NCBI RefSeq assembly: GCF_945906775.1
Contig: NZ_CAMDRE010000002.1
Location: 1,426,001-1,490,000, forward strand
Reading direction: 5' to 3'
From: Citrobacter sp. Marseille-Q6884
GTDB lineage: Bacteria; Pseudomonadota; Gammaproteobacteria; Enterobacterales; Enterobacteriaceae
DNA: 64,000 nt
The notes below the pieces were generated by a model. It did no database searches. It worked only from the letters and a program-made list of their open reading frames with translations, and had not been told where the DNA came from. The position numbers and the translations under genes are program-made. Positions 8,223-17,955 of the stretch are shown piece after piece. The first letter of the stretch is position 1; every line of letters starts with the position of its first letter.

Positions 8223-8256
8223 CAGACTAACGGCCTCCGGGGAGGCCGTTAGTCTG
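8223..8256. terminator. bidirectional terminator hairpin between tqsA and pntB
   Basis: Perfect 15-bp stem CAGACTAACGGCCTC / GAGGCCGTTAGTCTG around a 4-nt CGGG loop, between two convergent genes. No long T-run flanks it. Confidence 0.75.
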
Positions 8257-8263
8257 ACAAGCA

Positions 8264-9652
8264 TTACAGCGCTTTTAGAATGGCATCCACGCTGGCTTTG
8301 GCATCACCAAACAGCATATGGGTGTTATCTTTGAAGAACAGCGGGTTCTGCACACCAGCATAGCCGGTATTCATCGAACGCTTGAACACAATGACGTTCT
8401 GCGCCTTCCACACTTCCAGCACCGGCATGCCAGCGATAGGGCTGCGCGGATCGTCTTGCGCCGCCGGGTTTACCGTATCGTTCGCGCCAATAACCAGTAC
8501 CGTGTCGGTCTCGGCGAAATCTTCATTGATCTCATCCATTTCCAGCACAATGTCATACGGCACTTTGGCTTCCGCCAGCAGCACGTTCATGTGACCAGGC
8601 AGACGCCCCGCCACCGGGTGAATACCGAAACGCACCTTGATGCCACGCGCGCGCAGTTTCTCGGTAATTTCTGCAACCGGATACTGCGCTTGCGCCACAG
8701 CCATGCCGTAGCCTGGGGTGATGATCACAGAGTGTGAATTCTTCAGCATATCCGCTGTGTCTTCCGCACTAATTTCGCGATGCTCACCCGCTTCTTCCGC
8801 GTCGCCTGTAGAAGAACCATCGGTGCCAAAACCACCGGCAATCACGCTGATGAACGAACGGTTCATCGCCTTACACATGATGTAAGACAGGATCGCACCC
8901 GAAGAACCCACCAGCGCGCCGGTGACGATCAACAGGTCATTGCTCAGCATAAAGCCCGCTGCCGCTGCTGCCCAACCTGAATAGGAGTTCAGCATTGAAA
9001 CCACAACCGGCATATCCGCACCACCGATTGACGCCACCAGATGCCAGCCGAACGCCAGGGCAATAATGGTCATCACCAGCAGCGCCAGTACCTGCAGCCC
9101 AACGCTTTCAGTACGAACAAACACCACCAGCAACAGGAACGATACCACCAGCGCCGCCAGGTTCATTTTGTGACGATTTGGCAGCATCAGCGGCTTAGAG
9201 GAGATCTTGCCGCGCAGTTTACCAAACGCCACCACAGAACCCGTGAACGTCACCGCACCGATAAAGATGCCCAGGAACACTTCCGTCAGGTGAATGTTCA
9301 CCAGAATCGGTTCCAGACCGGTATCGTGATACAGGTAGCTGTTAAAGCCGACCAGCACCGCAGCCAGGCCGACGAAGCTGTGCAGAATCGCCACCAGCTC
9401 CGGCATCTCGGTCATCTCAACTTTCTTCGCCAGGCGAATACCAATCGCGCCGCCGATGATCATTGCGACCAGAATCCACGCAACGTTGCCGGTATCCGGG
9501 CCAAAAATCGTCGCGATCAGCGCAATCGCCATCCCGGCGATACCGAAGTTGTTACCCTGCTGGGACGTTTCGTGTTTCGAAAGTCCTGCAAGGCTGAAAA
9601 TAAACAGGATCGCGGCAACAATGTATGCAGCTGTAACTAATCCTCCAGACAT
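8264..9652 (-). CDS. pntB: PntB, NAD(P) transhydrogenase beta subunit
   Basis: 462-residue subunit of the proton-translocating transhydrogenase that makes NADPH from NADH using the proton-motive force. The N-terminal part has about eight to nine membrane helices. The C-terminal domain III binds NADP(H), with the Rossmann-like motif GYGMAVAQAQ and the GANDTVNPAA and KRSMNTGYAG motifs. It forms the operon pntAB with pntA, ten bases apart. Confidence 0.96.
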   Translation of the reverse strand: MSGGLVTAAYIVAAILFIFSLAGLSKHETSQQGNNFGIAGMAIALIATIFGPDTGNVAWILVAMIIGGAIGIRLAKKVEMTEMPELVAILHSFVGLAAVLVGFNSYLYHDTGLEPILVNIHLTEVFLGIFIGAVTFTGSVVAFGKLRGKISSKPLMLPNRHKMNLAALVVSFLLLVVFVRTESVGLQVLALLVMTIIALAFGWHLVASIGGADMPVVVSMLNSYSGWAAAAAGFMLSNDLLIVTGALVGSSGAILSYIMCKAMNRSFISVIAGGFGTDGSSTGDAEEAGEHREISAEDTADMLKNSHSVIITPGYGMAVAQAQYPVAEITEKLRARGIKVRFGIHPVAGRLPGHMNVLLAEAKVPYDIVLEMDEINEDFAETDTVLVIGANDTVNPAAQDDPRSPIAGMPVLEVWKAQNVIVFKRSMNTGYAGVQNPLFFKDNTHMLFGDAKASVDAILKAL

Positions 9653-9662
9653 GTGTTACCCC

Positions 9663-11192
9663 TTAGTTTTTCCGGAACATTTTCAGCATGCGCTGAGTCA
9701 CGGTGAAGCCACCGAAAATATTAATGCTGGCAATAAGCACCGCGATAAAGCTCAGGAAACTCACCCAGCCCCCCTGGCCGATCTGCAATAATGCCCCCAC
9801 AACGATAATCCCTGAAATGGCGTTGGTTACCGACATCAACGGCGTATGCAGCGCATGCGACACGTTCCATACCACGTAATAACCCACCACGCAGGAGAGC
9901 GCGAACACGGTGAAGTGACCGAGGAACTCTTTTGGCGCGACATCCGCAAGCCAGCCAAACAGAATAACCACCAGCGCCATCAGCGCGTATTTGCGCCATG
10001 GGGATACTGGTTTCTTCTCTTCTACGGGTGCAGGCGCTGCTTTTGGCGCAGCCTGAGGCTGAGCTGAAACCTGGATAGGTGGCGCAGGCCATGTGATTTC
10101 ACCTTCGCGAACCACTGTCACGCCGCGCACGACAACGTCGTCGAAATCAACGGTGATATTGCCGTCTTTCTCTTTGCACAACAGCTTGAGCAGGTTAACC
10201 AGGTTGGTACCGTACAGTTGCGAAGACTGCGTCGGCAAACGTCCCGGAAGATCGGTATAGCCGATAACCTTGACGCCGTTTTCGGTAGTGGTGACCTGGT
10301 TGGCAACGGTGTACTCACAGTTACCGCCGTTTTGCGCCGCCAGATCGACAATGACGCTACCCGATTTCATGGAATCAACCATTTCGCGCGTGATCAGTTT
10401 CGGCGCAGGTTTGCCCGGGATCAACGCGGTCGTCACGATAATATCGACATCTTTCGCCTGAGCGGCAAACAGTTCCATCTCAGCTTTGATAAACGCTTCA
10501 GACATGACTTTGGCATAACCATCGCCACTGCCCGCTTCCTCTTTGAAATCCAGCTCGAGGAATTCAGCGCCCATACTCTGAACTTGTTCTTTCACTTCCG
10601 GGCGCGTATCAAAAGCGCGAACAATCGCGCCAAGGCTGTTTGCCGCACCAATTGCAGCAAGCCCCGCAACACCGGCGCCGATAACCATCACTTTCGCAGG
10701 CGGAACTTTACCGGCAGCGGTGATTTGGCCAGTAAAGAATCGGCCAAACTCATGCGCGGCTTCAACAATGGCACGATAACCCGCGATGTTGGCCATCGAA
10801 CTTAAAGCATCCAGAGACTGCGCACGCGAAATACGCGGTACCGAGTCCATCGCCATGACCGTTACATTTCGTTCAGCGAGCTTCTGCAACAACTCAGGAT
10901 TTTGCGCAGGCCAGAGAAAACTCACCAGCGTGGTACCCGGATTCAACAACGGAATTTCGAACGCTTCCGGCGCATTTACCTTCAGGATAATCTCTGACTG
11001 CCAGACGGCATCCCCGTCAACAATTTCTGCGCCCGCCTGCACAAACGCCTTATCGTCAAAACTTGCCAGTTGACCTGCGCCGCTTTCAACCGCGACGCTA
11101 AAACCCAGCTTCAGCAGCTGCTCAACCGTCTTCGGCGTTGCTGCGACACGGGTTTCATTGGTTAACCGTTCTTTTGGTATGCCAATTCGCAT
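9663..11192 (-). CDS. pntA: PntA, NAD(P) transhydrogenase alpha subunit
   Basis: 509-residue partner of PntB. It begins with the NAD-binding domain I (alanine-dehydrogenase-like: MRIGIPKE start, GAGVAGLAAIGAA dinucleotide motif) and ends in four C-terminal membrane helices. The start at 11192 gives the canonical length; the open frame extends 37 codons further upstream without homology. It is the first gene of pntAB and is transcribed away from ydgH. Confidence 0.96.
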   Translation of the reverse strand: MRIGIPKERLTNETRVAATPKTVEQLLKLGFSVAVESGAGQLASFDDKAFVQAGAEIVDGDAVWQSEIILKVNAPEAFEIPLLNPGTTLVSFLWPAQNPELLQKLAERNVTVMAMDSVPRISRAQSLDALSSMANIAGYRAIVEAAHEFGRFFTGQITAAGKVPPAKVMVIGAGVAGLAAIGAANSLGAIVRAFDTRPEVKEQVQSMGAEFLELDFKEEAGSGDGYAKVMSEAFIKAEMELFAAQAKDVDIIVTTALIPGKPAPKLITREMVDSMKSGSVIVDLAAQNGGNCEYTVANQVTTTENGVKVIGYTDLPGRLPTQSSQLYGTNLVNLLKLLCKEKDGNITVDFDDVVVRGVTVVREGEITWPAPPIQVSAQPQAAPKAAPAPVEEKKPVSPWRKYALMALVVILFGWLADVAPKEFLGHFTVFALSCVVGYYVVWNVSHALHTPLMSVTNAISGIIVVGALLQIGQGGWVSFLSFIAVLIASINIFGGFTVTQRMLKMFRKN

Positions 11193-11716
11193 AATGTTCC
11201 CTTCCATCTGTATTTTTGATGATGGTTTATCAATGTTCGCAAGTGGCATATGCGCACTTACGTAAGAGGTAAGTTTTACCTCAACAAAATAAAACAGTAA
11301 CAAACTCTGTATAACGTACTGAAATTAGCGCCTGTGATCTAGCGCCAAAAAACAGTATTTATTATGAAATTCGTAAAACAGGGATGAATTTACCCGTAGA
11401 CAGGGATAATGCCCATGAAATAGCCCACAAAGGCCGATAATTCGCTCAAGCGAAGCGGCAAAACATGATTAAGCGCCATCCAAAAACAATTAATTAACAT
11501 TAAATTAACTTATGAAATTCAACTGCTTTATCAGTTTTGCTGTCAAACGCCCAATTTTTGGACATTTAAGCAAATGTTATCGCTGTTGTTACTTCACCTG
11601 GCACGATGAGTGAAAAATGACGCAGACACTGACACAATTTAAATGCAATAATCAGCCACGTTTCTAGTCAATAACAATACCAGTACCTGGTTTGCGCAAG
11701 GCGAAGGATTATTTTT
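11193..11716. other. 524-bp intergenic region between pntA and ydgH
   Basis: AT-rich divergent promoter region. No ORF with a credible ribosome site and no RNA gene was recognised. It contains the AT-rich tract AATTAATTAACATTAAATT around 11489-11507, which could be an H-NS or Lrp-type binding region. The ydgH start is preceded by the ribosome site GCGAAGGATT. Confidence 0.6.
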
Positions 11717-12661
11717 ATGAAGCTTAAGAACACTCTCCTGGCGTCCGCACTTCTTTCTGCGACTGCTTTTTCTGCAAGTGCAGCAACAGAATTGACGCCG
11801 GAGCAAGCGGCTGCCCTGAAACCCTATGACCGCATTGTGGTTACCGGTCGTTTTAACGCTATCGGCGACGCGGTTAACGCAGTTTCCCGCCGTGCAGATA
11901 AAGACGGTGCAGCCTCATTTTATGTTGTTGATACCTCAGACTTTGGCAGCGGTGGTAACTGGCGCGTTGTGGCCGACGTCTATAAAGCCGACGCTGAAAA
12001 AGCGGAAGTCACCAAAAATCGCGTGATCAACGGCATTATCGAATTACCAAAAGATCAGGCCGTTCTGCTGGAACCTTTTGATACCGTTACGGTGCAGGGT
12101 TTCTACCGCAGCCAGCCAGAAGTCAATGACGCCATTACTAAAGCAGCAAAAGAGAAAGGCGCGTACTCTTTCTATATCGTTCGTCAGGTTGATGCCAACC
12201 AGGGCGGCAACCAGCGTATTACCGCATTTGTCTATAAAGCCGATGCGAAAAAACGTGTTGTCCAGAGTCCTGATGCCATCCCGGCGGATTCCGATGCAGG
12301 TCGCGCAGCATTAGCGGCGGGCGGCGAAGCAGCGAAGAAAGTTGAGATCCCGGGCGTTGCGACGACCGCTTCTCCAAGCGCTGAAGTGGGACGCTTCTTC
12401 GAAACGCAGTCAACCAAAGGCGGACGTTACACTGTCACGTTACCGGATGGGACTAAAGTCGAAGAGCTGAACAAAGCGACCGCTGCCATGATGGTGCCGT
12501 TCGACAGCATCAAGTTCACCGGTAACTACGGCAACATGACCGAAGTGTCCTATCAGGTTGCCAAACGTGCAGCGAAAAAAGGCGCGAAGTACTATCACAT
12601 TACCCGCCAGTGGCAGGAACGTGGTAACAACATGACCATCAGCGCCGATCTGTATAAATAA
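11717..12661 (+). CDS. ydgH: YdgH, secreted protein with three YdgH/BhsA/McbA (DUF1471) repeats
   Basis: 314 residues starting with a cleavable signal peptide (KNTLLASALLSATAFSASA, then ATEL). Three related domains of about 60 aa follow, each with the pattern 'aaKPYDRIVVTGRF ... aFYVV' (near residues 30-95, 110-175 and 250-314). The fold is the small stress-induced BhsA/McbA type, normally found singly in short proteins, so YdgH is a triple-domain version, as in E. coli. It is periplasmic by prediction; the molecular role is unknown. Confidence 0.92.
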   Translation: MKLKNTLLASALLSATAFSASAATELTPEQAAALKPYDRIVVTGRFNAIGDAVNAVSRRADKDGAASFYVVDTSDFGSGGNWRVVADVYKADAEKAEVTKNRVINGIIELPKDQAVLLEPFDTVTVQGFYRSQPEVNDAITKAAKEKGAYSFYIVRQVDANQGGNQRITAFVYKADAKKRVVQSPDAIPADSDAGRAALAAGGEAAKKVEIPGVATTASPSAEVGRFFETQSTKGGRYTVTLPDGTKVEELNKATAAMMVPFDSIKFTGNYGNMTEVSYQVAKRAAKKGAKYYHITRQWQERGNNMTISADLYK

Positions 12662-12666
12662 AACCT

Positions 12667-12760
12667 GATCGCCGGATGACGGTATTAATGCCTTATCTGG
12701 TCTACAGTCCTCTGTAGGCCAGATAGTTCGTCAAGGCAAGGCTATCCGCCAGGGCGAAAA
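12667..12760. repeat. REP/BIME element after ydgH
   Basis: Two REP-type units in opposite orientation: GATCGCCGGATGACG...CCTTATCTGG, followed by CTGTAGGCCAGATAG...AAGGC. These match enterobacterial REP sequences (GCCGGATGGCGG...CCTTATCCGG). Such BIMEs usually mark transcript ends and can protect upstream mRNA. Confidence 0.75.
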
Positions 12761-12927
12761 CATCACAATTAAGACAACTTTTCACACTATCAGTCACAAA
12801 TATCTTCATCCCCATTGCATGCGCTCCCTTCTCTCCGTAAAATCCCGCGCCTTAGTGGCTTTCACCATTTTTATGCGGTTTGCCAAAATAATTATTCTTC
12901 CACACTCGTTTTTGTCACTGGATACAA

Positions 12928-14310
12928 ATGGAAAAGAAATTGGGTCTGAGCGCACTGACCGCGCTGGTTTTAAGCTCAATGCTTGGCGCGGGCGTTTTCA
13001 GCCTGCCACAAAATATGGCAGCCGTCGCCAGCCCGGCCGCACTGATGATTGGTTGGGCGATTACCGGCGCGGGAATACTTTTGCTCGCGTTTGCCATGCT
13101 TATTCTGACGCGCATCCGCCCGGATCTGGATGGCGGTATTTTTACCTACGCACGTGAAGGCTTTGGTGAACTGATCGGTTTCTGCTCCGCGTGGGGATAC
13201 TGGCTGTGCGCTGTTATCGCTAACGTCTCTTATCTGGTTATCGTTTTTTCCGCCCTCAGTTTCTTTACTGACACCCCTGAATTGCGACTTTTCGGCGACG
13301 GCAACACCTGGCAGTCTATTGTCGGCGCATCGGTGCTACTGTGGGTGGTGCATTTTCTGGTTCTGCGCGGCGTACAGACAGCAGCCAGTATTAACCTGGT
13401 TGCCACGCTGGCGAAGTTATTACCGCTGGGTCTGTTCATTGTGCTAGCGTTTATGCTGTTTAAGCTCGACACCTTTCGCCTGGACTTCACCGGAGTGAAG
13501 TTGGGCGTCCCCGTCTGGGAACAGGTTAAAAACACCATGCTTATCACGCTGTGGGTGTTCATCGGCGTGGAAGGTGCGGTCGTCGTCTCAGCCCGCGCAC
13601 GTAACAAACGCGATGTAGGTCGTGCCACGCTGCTGGCTGTCCTCGCCGCGTTGGGTGTTTATCTGCTGGTGACCCTGCTTTCTCTTGGCGTTGTCGCTCG
13701 TCCTGAACTGGCTGAGATCCGTAACCCATCGATGGCGGGCCTGATGGTTAAAATGATGGGGCCATGGGGTGAGATTATTATTGCCGCGGGTCTGATTGTT
13801 TCCGTGTGCGGCGCATATTTGAGCTGGACAATCATGGCGGCAGAGGTGCCATTCCTGGCCTCCACGCACAAAGCATTCCCGCGTATTTTCGCGCGTCAGA
13901 ATGCACAGGGCGCGCCATCAGCCTCTCTGTGGCTGACCAACATCTGCGTCCAGGTGTGCCTGGTGCTGATTTGGCTCACGGGTTCTGATTACAATACGCT
14001 GCTGACCATTGCTTCAGAGATGATTCTGGTGCCCTATTTCCTGGTCGGTGCCTTCTTGCTGAAAATAGCCACCCGTCCAATTCATCAGGCTGTCGGTGTC
14101 GGTGCGTGTATTTATGGCTTATGGTTATTGTATGCGTCAGGCCCGATGCACCTGTTGCTGTCGGTTGTACTGTATGCACCAGGGCTGCTGGTTTTCCTTT
14201 ACGCCCGTAAAACAATCACGCACGATAACGTATTAAAACGCCAGGAAATTGCGTTGATCGGTCTGCTGCTTGTCGCCGCCGTTCCGGCAACCTGGATGTT
14301 GATGGGTTAA
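12928..14310 (+). CDS. ydgI: YdgI, APC-family basic amino-acid antiporter (ArcD-like)
   Basis: 460-residue inner-membrane protein with about 12 helices. The APC signature near the N-terminus (SSMLGAGVFSLPQNMA) is that of the arginine:ornithine antiporter subgroup, and length and context match E. coli YdgI. Arginine/ornithine exchange is predicted from the family only. It lies upstream of folM in the same orientation. Confidence 0.88.
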   Translation: MEKKLGLSALTALVLSSMLGAGVFSLPQNMAAVASPAALMIGWAITGAGILLLAFAMLILTRIRPDLDGGIFTYAREGFGELIGFCSAWGYWLCAVIANVSYLVIVFSALSFFTDTPELRLFGDGNTWQSIVGASVLLWVVHFLVLRGVQTAASINLVATLAKLLPLGLFIVLAFMLFKLDTFRLDFTGVKLGVPVWEQVKNTMLITLWVFIGVEGAVVVSARARNKRDVGRATLLAVLAALGVYLLVTLLSLGVVARPELAEIRNPSMAGLMVKMMGPWGEIIIAAGLIVSVCGAYLSWTIMAAEVPFLASTHKAFPRIFARQNAQGAPSASLWLTNICVQVCLVLIWLTGSDYNTLLTIASEMILVPYFLVGAFLLKIATRPIHQAVGVGACIYGLWLLYASGPMHLLLSVVLYAPGLLVFLYARKTITHDNVLKRQEIALIGLLLVAAVPATWMLMG

Positions 14311-14347
14311 GTGTCATTCCCATCGTTTGATACATATGGAGATTACG

Positions 14348-15070
14348 ATGGGTAAAAAACCCGTTTTACCAATTCTTATCACCGGCGGAGGTCGTCGAAT
14401 CGGCCTCGCCATCGCATGGCATTTTCTTAATCAAAAACAGCCTGTTATCGTAAGTTACCGCACCCATTATCCTGCTATTGATGGCCTGCAAGAGGCGGGC
14501 GCGTTATGTCTTCAGGCTGATTTTTCAACCGATGAAGGTGTACTGGCCTTTGCCGATGAGGTTAAAGCGCATACCCATGGATTGCGCGCTATCGTGCACA
14601 ATGCCAGCGCATGGATAGCGGAAAAACCCGGCATTGCGCTGTCTGACGTGCTGTCCAGTATGATGCAGATCCACGTCAACGCCCCCTACCTGCTCAACCA
14701 CGCGCTGGAAGATAGACTACGCGGTCACGGTCATGCGGGCAGCGACATTATCCATTTCACGGATTACGTCGTGGAGCGCGGCAGCGACAAACACATTGCT
14801 TACGCCGCAAGCAAGGCTGCACTGGACAACATGACCCGTTCATTCGCCCGCAAGCTGGCACCGGAAGTCAAAGTTAACGCCATCGCCCCCTCACTGATTC
14901 TGTTTAATGAGGGCGATGATGCCGAGTATCGTCAGCAGGCGCTAAACAAGTCACTGATGAAGACAGCCCCAGGTGAAAAAGAAGTCATTGATTTAATAGA
15001 CTATCTGTTGACCAGTTGCTTTGTCACCGGGCGTAGTTTTGCCGTTGATGGCGGCCGCCACCTGCGCTAG
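14348..15070 (+). CDS. folM: FolM, dihydromonapterin reductase
   Basis: 240-residue short-chain dehydrogenase that reduces dihydromonapterin to tetrahydromonapterin with NADPH and has weak dihydrofolate reductase activity. The nucleotide-binding TGGGRRIG is at the N-terminus, NASAW replaces the usual NNAG motif, and the catalytic YAASK is near residue 155. The start at 14348 gives the E. coli length; the longer open frame adds seven residues. It overlaps the ydgC stop tail to tail in the palindrome CTAG. Confidence 0.93.
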   Translation: MGKKPVLPILITGGGRRIGLAIAWHFLNQKQPVIVSYRTHYPAIDGLQEAGALCLQADFSTDEGVLAFADEVKAHTHGLRAIVHNASAWIAEKPGIALSDVLSSMMQIHVNAPYLLNHALEDRLRGHGHAGSDIIHFTDYVVERGSDKHIAYAASKAALDNMTRSFARKLAPEVKVNAIAPSLILFNEGDDAEYRQQALNKSLMKTAPGEKEVIDLIDYLLTSCFVTGRSFAVDGGRHLR

Positions 15071-15402
15071 TGCAGTTTTATCCAGCAGAAAATCAGTAAC
15101 CATGCGCTCAGGCCCCAGCACACAACCGACCCGCCGAGCGCAACGGGTAAACGCATAAAACCGGTGAAGTACCAGAGCGAAACGAGGTAGACAAAATACG
15201 GGATAATCGACCACATGCTGAACACAATGGTGGTTCGTAACGCCTCAATTCCGCGTTCGCTGGCCACAATATAGTGCGCGATCAACGCAAATGTCGGGAA
15301 CAGCGGAATGAGTCCCGCAATATAGTAATTCTTTGTTTTAGCCAGTACACCTATCAACACCACGACCAGCGCACCCAGCGCCGCTTTGATAACAAGCCCC
15401 AT
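15067..15402 (-). CDS. ydgC: YdgC, GlpM-family inner-membrane protein
   Basis: 111-residue protein with about four hydrophobic helices, matching E. coli YdgC over its full length (MGLVIKAALGALVV start, IFCWIKLH end). In Pseudomonas the related GlpM is linked to alginate production; the role here is unknown. A preceding Met (15405) is the alternative start. Its stop and the folM stop share the sequence CTAG. Confidence 0.88.
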   Translation of the reverse strand: MGLVIKAALGALVVVLIGVLAKTKNYYIAGLIPLFPTFALIAHYIVASERGIEALRTTIVFSMWSIIPYFVYLVSLWYFTGFMRLPVALGGSVVCWGLSAWLLIFCWIKLH

Positions 15403-15528
15403 CACTTTGCCTTAACACATCAACAACATCAGCCTCTAGCATAACGGAAGCGTTCTCGTTTATAAAAGATTAATGGCAGGAAAAACGGGGGCGGTGTATG
15501 TTGGCGTTTTATATTCAAAATGAATGAT

Positions 15529-16263
15529 ATGAACACCATCGTATTTGTTGAAGATGATCCTGAAGTAGGCTCGCTGATTGCTGCCTATCTGGCCCGGCAT
15601 GATATTGAGGTTGTCGTGGAACCTCGAGGCGATCTGGCCGAAGAGAAGATCTTGCAGGTTCAACCGGATTTGGTGCTGTTAGATATTATGCTTCCGGGCA
15701 AAGATGGTATGACTATCTGCCGCGATTTACGTGGACGCTGGCAAGGACCGATTGTTCTGCTCACCTCGCTGGATAGCGACATGAACCATATTCTGGCGCT
15801 TGAAATGGGTGCCTGCGACTACATACTGAAAACAACGCCCCCCGCCGTACTGCTGGCCCGCCTGCGTCTGCATTTGCGTCAGAATGAACAGTCTACCCAG
15901 TCAAAAGGGATTCAGGCGGCTACGGTGACGCCGCATACCACGCTGCGCTTTGGCACTCTGACTATCGACCCAACCAACCGTTCTGTCCTGCTCGCGGGTG
16001 AACAAGTCTCTCTCTCTACCGCTGATTTTGAATTGCTCTGGGAACTGGCCACTCATGCCGGGCAGATTATGGATCGCGATGCGCTACTGAAAAACCTGCG
16101 CGGCGTAAGCTACGACGGTATGGATCGCAGTGTGGATGTGGCGATTTCACGATTGCGTAAAAAACTGCTCGATAATGCGACCGAACCCTACCGAATCAAA
16201 ACGGTACGTAACAAAGGTTACCTGTTCGCACCGCACGCCTGGGATGACGAGCAACACAAATAG
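15529..16263 (+). CDS. rstA: RstA, OmpR-family response regulator
   Basis: 244-residue two-component regulator. The receiver domain has acidic residues E8, D9 and D10 and the phosphoacceptor D52 (LVLLDIMLPG). The C-terminal winged helix (about residues 145-240) has the OmpR-type ending VRNKGYLFAPHAW. RstA is PhoP-induced and controls asr, feoB and others. ATG 15529 gives the E. coli N-terminus; an in-frame ATG at 15520 adds three residues. Unusually, its kinase gene rstB is not adjacent but 4.8 kb downstream, beyond three unrelated genes. Confidence 0.94.
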   Translation: MNTIVFVEDDPEVGSLIAAYLARHDIEVVVEPRGDLAEEKILQVQPDLVLLDIMLPGKDGMTICRDLRGRWQGPIVLLTSLDSDMNHILALEMGACDYILKTTPPAVLLARLRLHLRQNEQSTQSKGIQAATVTPHTTLRFGTLTIDPTNRSVLLAGEQVSLSTADFELLWELATHAGQIMDRDALLKNLRGVSYDGMDRSVDVAISRLRKKLLDNATEPYRIKTVRNKGYLFAPHAWDDEQHK

Positions 16264-16264
16264 C

Positions 16265-16301
16265 CACTTCCGGCTGGTGTAATCAACCAGCCTGTGAAGT
16301 G
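16265..16301 (+). terminator. hairpin after rstA
   Basis: Nested inverted repeat: outer CACTTC/GAAGTG and inner GGCTGGT/ACCAGCC, starting just after the rstA stop. It suggests that rstA transcripts end here and do not continue toward rstB. The T-run is weak. Confidence 0.5.
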
Positions 16302-16548
16302 ACTCTCTGCTCTTTAACGATCTGTTTTTGTTGATACACACCCCATAAAAGTTACGTTGTCACTTAATTGTATGCAGGATAAGCGCCCAAACCTTGCATA
16401 TGGCAGAACCACACTTTTTGTGTGGCCGCGGGTTCCCCCTCTCCCTATAATCCGTTCCGGTCCTGACCCCTGAGGGTTTATAGGTTTATTTTTAAAAACA
16501 AATCTCTTTCCGGCATTTCAGGTGCTGAATGAGGCAAGAGGCTACAAT

Positions 16549-17889
16549 ATGTTCGTTACTCCCGCGTATATCGCGTTTTTTTTGATTTGTTCATGGACAA
16601 TATTCAAGAACAACCAAAAAAGCCATTCCCTTTCTAAAAGTGTCTTCATTGCTATTTTTCTGGGTGCCATTATCGGCTTATCCCTTCATCTTATCGCTTC
16701 CGACCACAGCAAAACGGTTATTGACTGGTACAATATTATCGGTAATGGCTACGTAAATTTGCTGAAACTGGTGGCGGTTCCACTGATCTTTATCTCTATA
16801 CTCTCTGCCATCAATAAGCTCGAAAACAGTGCCGGCATTGGGAAAATGTCGTTGACCATCGTCGGATGTATGCTCTGCCTGGTCATGATTGCAGGGTTTA
16901 TTGGATTACTGACAGCGCATGTGTTAGGGCTGGATGCCAGTGCTTTTGGCCATATGCAATCAACGCTGACGGCAGATGATGTCAGTAAGACCGCGTCGGT
17001 TTCACTGCCTAAACTGATCACTTCGCTGATCCCCACTAATATCTTCCAGGACCTTACCGGCGCAAGAAGTGTTTCCGTTATTGGTATTGTGATTTTCACG
17101 CTCCTCGCCGGTGTTGCATTACTAAAAGTCAAACAAGACGCACCAGAGGAAGGTGAAAAATTAAGCGCGGGTATTAATGCCATCCAGATTTGGGTGATGA
17201 AAATGGTGCGAATTGTTATTGCCCTCACGCCCTACGGCGTAATGGCATTAATGGCCGGTGTATTTTCCGCTTATCGGCTGGAACAATTTGCCAGTCTGGT
17301 AGGTTTTATTGGCGCCTGTTACATCGCGATACTGATGATGTTTATTGTTCACGCGCTAATACTCCTTCTGAGCGGTAACAATCCCGTTCATTATTTTAAA
17401 ACCGTCTGGCCGGTCCTCACCTTTGCGTTTGTTTCACGCAGTAGCGCAGCGTCTATTCCGCTGGCAATTACCGCGCAGGAGAAATTTGGCGTACAGAGTA
17501 CAATTGCTAATATCGCCGCCTCATTTGGTTCCAGCATGGGTCAAAATGGATGCGCCGGGATCTATCCTGCCATCATGGTGGCAATGATTGCGCCAACAAT
17601 GGGAATTGATCCGTTTTCTGTCCACTTTCTGCTTGCCATGCTGCCGGCAATTGCGCTGGGTTCAATTGGTGTAGCAGGCGTTGGTGGAGGTGGCACTTTT
17701 GCTGCATTGATCGTCCTTTCAACGCTTAATTTCCCGGTTGCGCTGGTGGGGATTTTCATTGCGATCGAACCCATTGTCGATATGGCCAGAACCGCCTTAA
17801 ACGTCAACGGTTCAATGATGTCTGGGGTACTCGCCAATCGTATTTTGCATAAGGCATCCACGACATCACAGCGTGTTAACGCTGAATAA
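16549..17889 (+). CDS. dicarboxylate/amino acid:cation symporter, TcyP-like (cystine uptake)
   Basis: 446-residue inner-membrane symporter of the DAACS family. It resembles E. coli TcyP (YdjN), the L-cystine/sulfocysteine importer, in several blocks: IVGNGYV-like NIIGNGYVNLLKLVAVPL, WPVLTFAFVSRSSAASIPL, SFGSSMGQNGCAGIYPA and the C-terminal MARTALNVNGSMMSG. I infer a cystine-type substrate from this resemblance; K-12 TcyP is at a different locus, so this may be a paralog. ATG 16549 has the site AAGAGG upstream; the open frame extends nine codons earlier to a GTG. It lies inside the rstA-rstB insertion. Confidence 0.82.
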   Translation: MFVTPAYIAFFLICSWTIFKNNQKSHSLSKSVFIAIFLGAIIGLSLHLIASDHSKTVIDWYNIIGNGYVNLLKLVAVPLIFISILSAINKLENSAGIGKMSLTIVGCMLCLVMIAGFIGLLTAHVLGLDASAFGHMQSTLTADDVSKTASVSLPKLITSLIPTNIFQDLTGARSVSVIGIVIFTLLAGVALLKVKQDAPEEGEKLSAGINAIQIWVMKMVRIVIALTPYGVMALMAGVFSAYRLEQFASLVGFIGACYIAILMMFIVHALILLLSGNNPVHYFKTVWPVLTFAFVSRSSAASIPLAITAQEKFGVQSTIANIAASFGSSMGQNGCAGIYPAIMVAMIAPTMGIDPFSVHFLLAMLPAIALGSIGVAGVGGGGTFAALIVLSTLNFPVALVGIFIAIEPIVDMARTALNVNGSMMSGVLANRILHKASTTSQRVNAE

Positions 17890-17911
17890 GCGATAATTTT
17901 TCATCAATGAA

Positions 17912-17935
17912 AGCCTTCCTGTTTTCTGGAAGGCT
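17912..17935. terminator. hairpin between the symporter and the nickel permease
   Basis: Inverted repeat AGCCTTCC-TGTTTTCT-GGAAGGCT followed by CTTCTC, between convergent genes. It is probably a shared transcript end. Confidence 0.6.
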
Positions 17936-17955
17936 CTTCTCGCGTATCTTTTTCG

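Noticed and set aside
15457..15473. PhoP-box-like GTTTA-TAAAA-GATTA upstream of rstA
   Set aside because: The second half-site is poor, and no -10 element lies 12 bp downstream, unlike the clear slyB site. PhoP control of rstA is known in relatives, but this sequence does not show it well enough.
16400..16470. tRNA-like or stable-RNA promoter near TATAAT at about 16445 with a CCACAC/GTGTGG hairpin
   Set aside because: No tRNA cloverleaf can be drawn; it is more simply the promoter/leader of the cystine-type symporter, and not clear enough to annotate.
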